Shown here one piece after another: positions 56,540-64,000 of a stretch of 64,000 bases of DNA (position 1 is the first letter of the stretch; each line of letters opens with the position of its first letter). The notes beneath the pieces are model-generated. The model was not told the origin of the DNA, made no database searches, and worked only from the letters and a program-made list of their open reading frames with translations. Made by a program: the position numbers and the translations under genes. The DNA lies in NCBI GenBank assembly GCA_017163975.1, contig JAFFSR010000316.1, forward strand, positions 251,001-315,000, in the 5' to 3' direction. The DNA is from Anastatus disparis (lineage: Eukaryota > Arthropoda > Insecta > Hymenoptera > Eupelmidae).

Positions 56540-57131
56540 TAAGAAATTATTTTTTCTATTTAAATTTTCACATCAAATCGGAGTAATTCTTTTGCTTCGA
56601 GAAATCTTTTCTGTCAATGTATATACATACGTCATGCATAATGTAACGTTTAACAGTTTAACATACCATTTACAAGCAAGCTTCATGTCGGTTGTAAACT
56701 TTGTCGATAACATCGACTTAGCGCTTCAGTTTAGAAGATTTTCGTCGTTGCATAAACATGATCTCTGATAACGTTCGCGATATTCGATAGTATTTGCTGA
56801 AAAATGATTACTACGCATGCGCGCGTCGGCGTTAAGCTTGCCGTTAGACATTATGGTATTACTGAATAAACCCCCAGGGCCGAGGACCAAGGGAAGGTTT
56901 GCAACACTCACTATATAGCGCACAGCACATGAATCACGGAGGAAATATAAACACGTTCGTCACCGACGACCCCTCGTGCGCGAATCCAATAAAATAATTA
57001 TTTAATAAAACAAATTTTTAAAAATGTTTAACTTTTTTTCATTTGAAGTATAATTTTTTTCATTCGTCAATTTCGGTTTCTTATCAATTTTTTCGCTTAA
57101 AAAGTTGACAAGCATTTCTTCATTAGTTTCA
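56540..57131. other. Mixed sequence left of the LINE; one GC-richer island
   Basis: 56700-56990 is less AT-rich (cgcatgcgcgcgtcggcg, gtcaccgacgacccctcgtg) and has a 65-residue minus frame without recognisable domains. It might be unique host or regulatory DNA. The LINE target duplication (cattagtttca) ends the segment. Confidence 0.35.
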
Positions 57132-57274
57132 TTTTTTTTTTTTTTTTTTTTTTTCCAAATCTAATGGGTTTATTTGGGCTACTGAGTACAAAGGTTTTAT
57201 TACATATTATGTCCTATTACATTTATACAGTATGTTATATTTACAATAAATTTTACATTGAGAAAATATCGCGT

Positions 57275-60200
57275 TTATACGTTGATTCCAACATCTTTCA
57301 GAAACATTGTAATGAAAAAACATGTTTGACTTTTCGGTTCACACAAGACAGAAGTAACGTCAAGAGGGGGACAGACATTTATGCGTTTTAAGTTCATTAT
57401 GAGTTTTTGTCTTTTATTATCATATAGTTGGCACTGCCAAATCACATGGTTTAGATCCTCATGAGACATCTCACACCTACATCCAGGCGAGTCTATTAAA
57501 CCAATTCTAAATAAAGAGGCCGCTAAGGCATAATGATTAGACCGCATTCTACATATATTAACAATATTTTGGCGGGGGATGTTATAATTTTTGTACCACG
57601 GTGTAACACTTTCTTTATAATAAAGTTCAAAATATGTTATGCCCTTAGTTATACCTTGTTCTTTAATTTTTTGAATTGTATTAGCTGTAGCCGATTTTTT
57701 AAATTTTGTGTAGAGGTCAGTGTATGGTATGGTGTAAGAGTCAGACGGTACCACAGTAGTTGCTGATTTAGCTAGAGTGTCAGCCTCCTCATTTCCACTA
57801 ATTCCAGTATGAGATGGTAACCAATAAAAATTAACATAGGTGTTATGTGAGTTATCTTGATAAAAATTGTTATACTTTACTTTTATTTGAAGAATGTAGG
57901 GGTTTGTTCTTTTGCTTAGTTTGTTTGAATTTAGTGACTGTAAGGCACTTAATGAATCAGTGAAAATGAGGAAGTTGCAGTCTTTGTGAGAGTTTGCCAA
58001 ATCTAATGCCATATTAGGAGCGACACATTCAGCCGTAAAAATAGAGGCCTCTTTATCAATAGACAATGTTCTGGTGATGCCCAGATCTAGACAAACACAC
58101 GACGCCGCTACCGCGTTTGCCCCTAAGATTTTAGAACCGTCGGTATATATCGGAAAGGCATTGTGATGATTTAAAAATTCAGAAAGGATGTCATTAGGAT
58201 TGTGTGTGGCAGCCAATTTATGTCCTAAAGATGAGTCAAAGGATATTCTGGTAATCAGTGTGTCGTAGTTGTGACAGTATAAAATGTATTGGGTCTGCTT
58301 GTATGTGTTGTAGTCATCATTTTTAACAGAAGCAGCTATGTTGAGTAGTAGACTACGTTCGTTCATATTTTTCTTATGACATATTTGAAGATATTTTGTG
58401 ATAGTTTTATAACTTAGAGTATTGGTGTTGGTGTAAACTTTTAAAATGTAGTTTTGTCCCATTTGTGCTATTCTGTCTTTGAGCATTGTTAGTTTGGCTT
58501 CACCAATTAGAATGTTGGTAGGTGTACTTCTACGCAGCCCTAATGCTATTCTAATGGCAGCAAATTGCACTTTTTCTATTTTATCTTGTAACGAATTACT
58601 ACTAGGATATGTAATGAAACTGCAGTAATCAATAATAGACCTCACAAAGCTCTTGTATACTGTTATTAGGGTGAGGGGATCTGAGCCCCACCAAGTGCCA
58701 CAAAGAAATTTGATGATATTTAGAGCCCTAGAGCATTTCTGAAAAACTTGTTTTAAGTGTGTAGTAAACGAAAGTCTATAATCGAAGGTAACACCAAGGA
58801 AACGTACTGAACTGCTGGATGGTATTTGACAGTCACTTATATTTATACTAATTGTGCCGGGCAGGATTCTTTTATTGTTGAAATGTAGGAATTTCGTTTT
58901 ATCAGGAGCAAGAAGCAAGCCAAGATGTAAGAGGTTCCTCTGAATAATGCCAATAGCATTCATGAGTATTCTTCTACCCCTATTGATAGAATTGCATTTA
59001 ATGTACAATGCTATGTCATCAGCAAATTGAGAAATATGCATTGTTTTTTGTAAGCCGGAGCATATTCTGGAGACATACAAAATGTACAATAATGGGCTTA
59101 AAACGCCCCCCTGTGGAACGCCTTTATATACAAAATGAGGAACATGACTTGTTTCGTTGGTGTAGATGACTCGATTATGCATTATGAAATGAACATAGTG
59201 CAGAAGAGGATCAGGACATCCAATTTCAGCAAGTATTTTCAATAGGATGTCAATGTCAACATTGTCAAAAGCACCTTGGACATCAAGAAAGGCAGCTAGA
59301 AGGTGTTTTTTTTCTATAAATGCTTCATCAATAGTTAGGTATAAGTTATTGATGTTGTCTGTACAGGATCTCCCTTTCCTAAAACCATTTTGACTGTCCG
59401 GTAACAATCCCATTGTTTCGGCCCACCATTGCAACCTATTTTTAATAATTGTTTCGAATAGCCTACAAACACAAGAAGTTAGAGCAATAGGCCTGAGGCC
59501 TTTACCTTCGGGTTTGCTAACAAAATGAATAAAGGAATTCTTCCAGCCTTGAGGAAAGTCATTATGACTGTACATTAGGTTATAAATATCGAGAAGTAAG
59601 AATCGGTATTCCATAGGTAGTTTTTTAATGATCTCAAAATCTATGCTGTCCATTCCAGAAGCCGCACCGTTACGTTTTTCATTAAGAGCTGAGTCTAACT
59701 CATTCATAGAGAAAAGATTTTCTAAAAATGGGTTAGCATTACCTACAGGGACCTGGTTAGGATCAGTTTCAACCCAAGGAGGGCTTAACTTGTTTATTGT
59801 GTTGTATATGTCTACGTGTTGTGTATTGTTTTCTGTGTGTTGTGGTGTTATTTTGACCCATTTGTTTTTGAAGATTTTACATTTTTTCCAGACGTAACTC
59901 TGACTGGTTCGAAAGTCAATAGAAGCTGCAAAATTCATAAATGATTCTTTCTTTTTTTGCTTAAAAGTTTTAGTAGCTATCGCACAATTTTTATTATAAA
60001 TTATTAGATCATCTAATTTCTTAGTGAATTTCCACTTTTTGTAAGCTTGAAGTCTTAATCTTTTGACTTTTTCACAGTCAGAGTCCCACCATGGGGCTGG
60101 ATTATGGTGCTTCTTACATTTGCGTTTATCATCATACCGAATTTTTGCTTCGCCGTTTGCATTAATAATCGCTGATTCTAAAGTGTTGATAAAATACTCA

Positions 60201-61045
60201 TATTTATCACTGGGTGATAAATACTTATATTCTTCAGTAATAAAATTATCGTATAACTTGATAAGATTGTCTGAAAAAAGTGACCAGTTGGTACGCACAG
60301 TTTTAAGTTTAAAAGTTTTTTTGATAAAAGTAGTGTTACTAGATTCGAAATTAACAAAGATAGGAAAATGGTCGGAGCCTAGTGTCTCCTCGCAGACCCT
60401 ATAGGCAATCTTATCGGCAATGTTGATGCTAGAGAAAATTAAATCTAAGTTAGATTGATAATTGAGACGCTCATTAACATATGTTTTTGTATCACTATTA
60501 TGCAAAAATAAGTTGTGATCTTGTAAAGAGGTTTCTAGCCTTTCCCCGTTTAAGTCGGTAATATCACAATTCCACATATTGTTATGAGCGTTAAAATCAC
60601 CAATGAAAAGGCATCGTTTGCTATTGAGCGTGTTTTGCAACAGATTGTCCCACAGGCTCTGCGATAGAGAGAGACCAGGCGATCTATAACAAATGATTAA
60701 ATCTAAGCTTGGCACAATACTAGTTAAGCGCACGCCACACACTTCTACACTTTCATGACACGACTTGACATTATCCAAATTAATATATGAGATGTTTTTG
60801 CGTATGAGTAGTAGAAGGCCCCCTCCTTTGCCGTTGTCTCTATCTTTTCTGTAAGAAAAGAAGCCTGGAAAGCTGAGGTAATTCTTAGGTGTAAGCCAGG
60901 TTTCCACACATGCGAATATGTCGAGTTGAGGAAGTATCGATGAGAGTTCGTTGAATTTTGGAACGACACTGCGCGCGTTCCAAAACATTATTCTGAGATT
61001 TTTATTTTTATTTTCCATAACTGTAGAATCATTATTAGTCTCCAT
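57275..61045 (-). CDS. LINE ORF2: endonuclease, reverse transcriptase, RNase H
   Basis: The frame is open from 61108. The preferred start is the ATG at 61045-61043 (METNND), because it overlaps the ORF1 stop by 11 nt; the next candidate is MENKN. About 1256 residues. Numbering from the open frame: AP endonuclease with FWNARSVVP, VETWL, GDFNAHNNMWN (near 171) and GSDHFPI (near 244); reverse transcriptase with FRKGRSCTDNI, AAFLDVQGAFDNVD, VPQGGVLSPLLY and the catalytic FADD near 695-698; RNase H with IYTDGSK (near 986), FTAECVA, FTDSLSALQ and LPSHTGISGNEEAD; and a Cys/His C-terminal motif (CRMRSNHYA ... CRCEMSHEDLNHVIWQC). All key residues look present. Role: nicks the target and copies the RNA in place. 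Confidence 0.93.
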   Translation of the reverse strand: METNNDSTVMENKNKNLRIMFWNARSVVPKFNELSSILPQLDIFACVETWLTPKNYLSFPGFFSYRKDRDNGKGGGLLLLIRKNISYINLDNVKSCHESVEVCGVRLTSIVPSLDLIICYRSPGLSLSQSLWDNLLQNTLNSKRCLFIGDFNAHNNMWNCDITDLNGERLETSLQDHNLFLHNSDTKTYVNERLNYQSNLDLIFSSINIADKIAYRVCEETLGSDHFPIFVNFESSNTTFIKKTFKLKTVRTNWSLFSDNLIKLYDNFITEEYKYLSPSDKYEYFINTLESAIINANGEAKIRYDDKRKCKKHHNPAPWWDSDCEKVKRLRLQAYKKWKFTKKLDDLIIYNKNCAIATKTFKQKKKESFMNFAASIDFRTSQSYVWKKCKIFKNKWVKITPQHTENNTQHVDIYNTINKLSPPWVETDPNQVPVGNANPFLENLFSMNELDSALNEKRNGAASGMDSIDFEIIKKLPMEYRFLLLDIYNLMYSHNDFPQGWKNSFIHFVSKPEGKGLRPIALTSCVCRLFETIIKNRLQWWAETMGLLPDSQNGFRKGRSCTDNINNLYLTIDEAFIEKKHLLAAFLDVQGAFDNVDIDILLKILAEIGCPDPLLHYVHFIMHNRVIYTNETSHVPHFVYKGVPQGGVLSPLLYILYVSRICSGLQKTMHISQFADDIALYIKCNSINRGRRILMNAIGIIQRNLLHLGLLLAPDKTKFLHFNNKRILPGTISINISDCQIPSSSSVRFLGVTFDYRLSFTTHLKQVFQKCSRALNIIKFLCGTWWGSDPLTLITVYKSFVRSIIDYCSFITYPSSNSLQDKIEKVQFAAIRIALGLRRSTPTNILIGEAKLTMLKDRIAQMGQNYILKVYTNTNTLSYKTITKYLQICHKKNMNERSLLLNIAASVKNDDYNTYKQTQYILYCHNYDTLITRISFDSSLGHKLAATHNPNDILSEFLNHHNAFPIYTDGSKILGANAVAASCVCLDLGITRTLSIDKEASIFTAECVAPNMALDLANSHKDCNFLIFTDSLSALQSLNSNKLSKRTNPYILQIKVKYNNFYQDNSHNTYVNFYWLPSHTGISGNEEADTLAKSATTVVPSDSYTIPYTDLYTKFKKSATANTIQKIKEQGITKGITYFELYYKESVTPWYKNYNIPRQNIVNICRMRSNHYALAASLFRIGLIDSPGCRCEMSHEDLNHVIWQCQLYDNKRQKLIMNLKRINVCPPLDVTSVLCEPKSQTCFFITMFLKDVGINV

Positions 61046-62424
61046 CTTGGGAGCTAACATCATCAAGCTGTGAGTCATTGTTGTCATTTGCTTGTAATCT
61101 TTTAACAATCCTAAGCATGCGACTTTTCAAATTTCGATCTATAATATGGTTATAAATATTATTAAGCATATCCATCAAAGCTGTAACATCACTTACATGC
61201 TGTACTGCTAGGCCAGGAATATTAGTATGACCATATGATTCGTACAAAAATTTGACAAATTCTGTATAATTTAAAGGAAACTTATTATTGTTATTCTCAA
61301 TATATTCTTTAGCAGGCAAAACTTGTTCTGCGACCTCATTCTCCGTAGTTTCAAGCCTGGGCTTTTTCCTGGTTGTTTCTTTATTCTTTTTATGTAGCTT
61401 GCAGGCGTTGTCATTATTAGAGTCTTTGTTAGTATTATGTACCGTGTTTTCTGTAGAGATTGAAGAATTTGAAGCAGACGATATAGACAGAGGTCTTTTA
61501 AAATTAGAGTCGGTATTATTCACAGTATTATTTTCATGCAAAGATATATCTTTGTTTTGTATATGTAAATTTCGCAACTCAGTCGAGGTGTTGTTATTAG
61601 AGAGTGTTACATTGTCATTAGAAGAGCTCCCTTTTACATTATCATTGTTTATGCTAGTCTCTGTTTCCTTTACTTGCTCATCATTATTTTGTTTAGGTAA
61701 TTCTGGGAAGTTTGCTGTGTACATGCTATCCTTATTGCTCACTATATTTTCATTGTTTTGACTCAGTAAATTTTATGGACATTGCTTAGCTACGTGCCCT
61801 GTCTGCTTGCATACAAAGCACTTCATGGTGTCTGTGGAAACGAAAATTCTAAAAAGCAGTATCTTGATAATTTATTAAGATTGATTCCGGTAATAATGAG
61901 ATGCTGTCAGGATGTATATAAACTTGACGACGAAAACTTACAATATGAGCACACCCTGGAACTGAAACTCCTGCCCTCATAGACGTGACTTTAGATTCCA
62001 ACTTTATTTGATGGTCAGTCAAGGATTTTTCTAATATTTCATGAGGAATCGAGGGTCTAACATTAGATAGAATTATACGTTTAGTACGCGCTACTAGTGG
62101 TCTGAAATGTAATACGTTGTTATCTATGATTATACTTTTTCGTGCGTCTACAAGTTCATCAGCAATTTTCTTAGAAGTAAAGTATATACATAGCCTGTTA
62201 TTAGAAATTCTTGAGATGGCTACAATTTCTTCAGATTTAACTAGAGTTAGCATTTGCAGTATGTAGTCGTCTAGGGTAGAGTTTTCAAATGAGTCAAGAA
62301 CAACCGCTTGCTCATCCTTAGGAAAACTTTCAGTATTCACAACATTAGAATAACTTTTGTTTGAACTAGGTGCACTTTGATCGGTCATGTTGTTGACAGA
62401 ATGGTCTCCTCCATGAGGAGCCAT
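61035..62424 (-). pseudogene. LINE ORF1 (RNA-binding protein), one frameshift and one stop
   Basis: Starts at ATG 62424-62422. The N-terminal 191 residues hold an RRM-like region (AISRISNNRLCIYFTS, RTKRIILSNVRPSIPHEIL). A frame change near 61850, in a run of five T, is followed by a CCHC knuckle (CFVCKQTGHVAKQC), then a TAA at 61773-61775, then 235 open residues rich in Asn and Ser to the stop at 61035. Role: binds element RNA and chaperones reverse transcription. The end overlaps the ORF2 ATG (ATGGAGACTAA), suggesting termination-reinitiation. Two lesions in an otherwise fresh element mean this copy would need ORF1 supplied by another. Confidence 0.8.
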
Positions 62425-62595
62425 TTTCAGCTGCCACCGTGACTAAATTATTTTGCTACAGTAAGAGTTCTATAATAATTAATACACTGCTAAGCGAAAT
62501 CACAAAGATCAATGTTTACACGCGAACTGTGACAGAGCGGCAAACAAACACGTCCGAATTCGACGAGAGCCGACGTAAGACTCACATTAGTTTCA

Positions 62596-64000
62596 TATAA
62601 ATCTTACAATTTGTCATATGTAATGCATTTGAGATTGAAAATTCGCAAGAACTTTGCACACAATAAAACTATGCACGTATGTGAACAGTTCTTCGACGCG
62701 ACGTTGCCAAACTTTCACTACTCTGATACGTTTATTTGCTATCTCTCTTCTACAAAATTACATATCTTTTACTTATAGAGCACCTTAAAGAGCAAAGCCA
62801 TACCAATCATTTTTCGTTGGTTTTAGTAAAACTAATTAAAAATTAGATTTTTCACATTGTAAATAATGAAAGTTTTTTTTATTATTTCCTTCTCGCAAAA
62901 AAAATTTTGTTACTTTTGAAGGAGTTGACAAATTCCAATAGAAAAAAATTAAATAAATTCGTATTTATCTCTTTTTTAAAATAAGAGCGATGACATCCAT
63001 TTTTATTGAGCTGATCAAGATTATCCTAAATTCTGTTGAAAAAATGACTTTTTTCAAGTTGGAAGATGTCCATTAGAGATAATCTATGAGTTGTAAAAAA
63101 AAATTCCCAATAAAAAAAGTTTGTTTCTGGGTATGGAATAAGTAGATATTTAAATAAATTATTTTTTTAGAAGAATTTTTTTAAAAATTTTTCGCCTAAA
63201 AAAATTAATTTGCTGAAAAAGTGAACGCATTTTTTCACCAAAAGGGAAAATTAGTTTATTCTTTAAAGTCGACTTTGGTTTTTTTAAGATACGTACATTT
63301 TTTACGGAATTATCAAACTCTGAATATTGGGTAATTTAGCTACAGATTGATCCCAAACCTATGCAGATAACTGTATTTTTAATTTCTCAAATTTTACTCT
63401 CATAAATTATAAAATGTTTTATATTTGAAAAATAACATTTTTTGTGATTTTAATAATAGTCTACTTCTTTACATCAAGGTCCTATACTAGTCCAATCAAT
63501 AGAGACAAAATGAGAACATTAATTCGGGACATAATGAAACCTATATAGAGTTGTTAAGGGCGATGAAAAAACGTACCCTATATAAAATGTAGCCAAAAAA
63601 AGATGTAGAAAATGCTCCAGGAGACTGCAAAGTTAGCTAAAACAGGTTTTTTGTTATTTAAAGACTTATATTTTAAAAATCTATGATTAGATTTTTAAAA
63701 ATGCGACTCTTTATTATTAAAACTAAAATAATAATAACATACAAATAATAACGTCAAGTGGTGGGTCGTTGTGTGGATGCCTATATTTGCGCATGAGGAA
63801 AGTTAATGAAAGACCCCGTTCGTAAAAATTAACCGTATCTCAGTAACTAATGGACCGATTTTAATGTTTTTTTTAATCTGGGGTATCTTGAAAAATTATG
63901 AATATTGGTGCAAATAGTTTTTAAAAATAGGGTGTATTTAAGTTAAAACAACTGTACCTAATACGGACACCTTAAACGCAAATGATTGTTGTGGCTCACT
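62596..64000. other. AT-rich flank without recognised genes
   Basis: No ORF of note. At 63825-63905, gtatctcagtaactaatggaccgattttaatg and atctggggta resemble the inner arm of the 2.4-kb fold-back (21710-21770), so an arm of a related fold-back may start here and run out of the window. Confidence 0.4.

Larger units (their letters stand above)
57132..62584 (-). mobile_element. Full-length I-superfamily non-LTR retrotransposon
   Basis: 5453 bp on the minus strand, bordered by the 11-bp duplication CATTAGTTTCA (57121-57131 and 62585-62595). It has a 160-bp 5' UTR, ORF1 (damaged), ORF2 (intact), a short 3' UTR and a 23-base poly(A) tail (57132-57154). The RNase H domain in ORF2 places it in the I group of LINEs rather than Jockey or CR1 (known distinction). 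Exact duplication, full length and clean tail indicate a recent insertion. Confidence 0.9.

Noticed and set aside
56726..56923. 65-residue minus frame in a GC-richer island
   Set aside because: No recognisable domain, no repeat or splice evidence; could be chance.
61288..61761. 157-residue plus-strand frame with apparent membrane segments
   Set aside because: Opposite LINE ORF1; a shadow of the Asn/Ser-rich coding strand.

Overview
The window is a piece of a strongly AT-rich insect genome. It is packed with transposable elements and shows no convincing ordinary host gene, with one possible exception at 5866-6553. The element mix is a Ty3/gypsy element with an env-type gene, an RNase H-bearing I-superfamily LINE, a CR1/L2-like LINE, piggyBac, a DD41D mariner and many long fold-back MITEs. 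An ant or another hymenopteran is plausible, but the sequence alone does not prove it.

Region 1-9.6 kb holds the remains of an LTR retrotransposon on the minus strand (gag pieces, primer-binding site, one LTR), a small acidic/cysteine-rich gene in two frames (5866-6553), a minisatellite and several fold-back MITEs. Region 9.6-20.7 kb starts a family of 248-bp satellite-like monomers. These are interrupted by a 0.75-kb insert, by a decayed CR1/L2-like LINE on the minus strand, and by a complex block in which the LINE 5' end is repeated twice more beside 45-bp palindromes. A 2.4-kb fold-back (20702-23139) follows.

The central finding is a 24.4-kb unit, 24051-48442. It begins CACTGAAAA, ends TTTTCAGTG, and has a TA duplication at a target that can be read exactly, because the target is itself a fold-back MITE (23593-24050 plus 48443-48660). 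The interior is made of 248-bp monomers, about 370 bp of unique sequence and 130-bp subterminal repeats, with no coding capacity of its own. Five later insertions sit in it: a TTAA-flanked fold-back, a 10.25-kb gypsy element with 1128-bp LTRs, a 515-bp MITE, a 4.1-kb piggyBac inside that MITE with an intact transposase, and a 2.8-kb mariner with an intact transposase. Target duplications are visible for each, so the order of insertion can be read.

The gypsy element has an intact gag, a pol with one stop, no integrase, an env-like glycoprotein region joined in frame to the RNase H, a frameshift within env, and an extra small ORF ahead of gag. Right of the 24-kb unit lie more repeats and fold-backs, then a full-length I-type LINE (57132-62584, minus) with an 11-bp target duplication, an intact ORF2 and a damaged ORF1. 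The coding strands of all four recognisable retroelements are minus, while both intact DNA transposases are plus.

Method limits: everything was read by eye. Repeat boundaries away from exact target duplications, and all similarity estimates, are approximate. Family names rest on motifs, not on searches.
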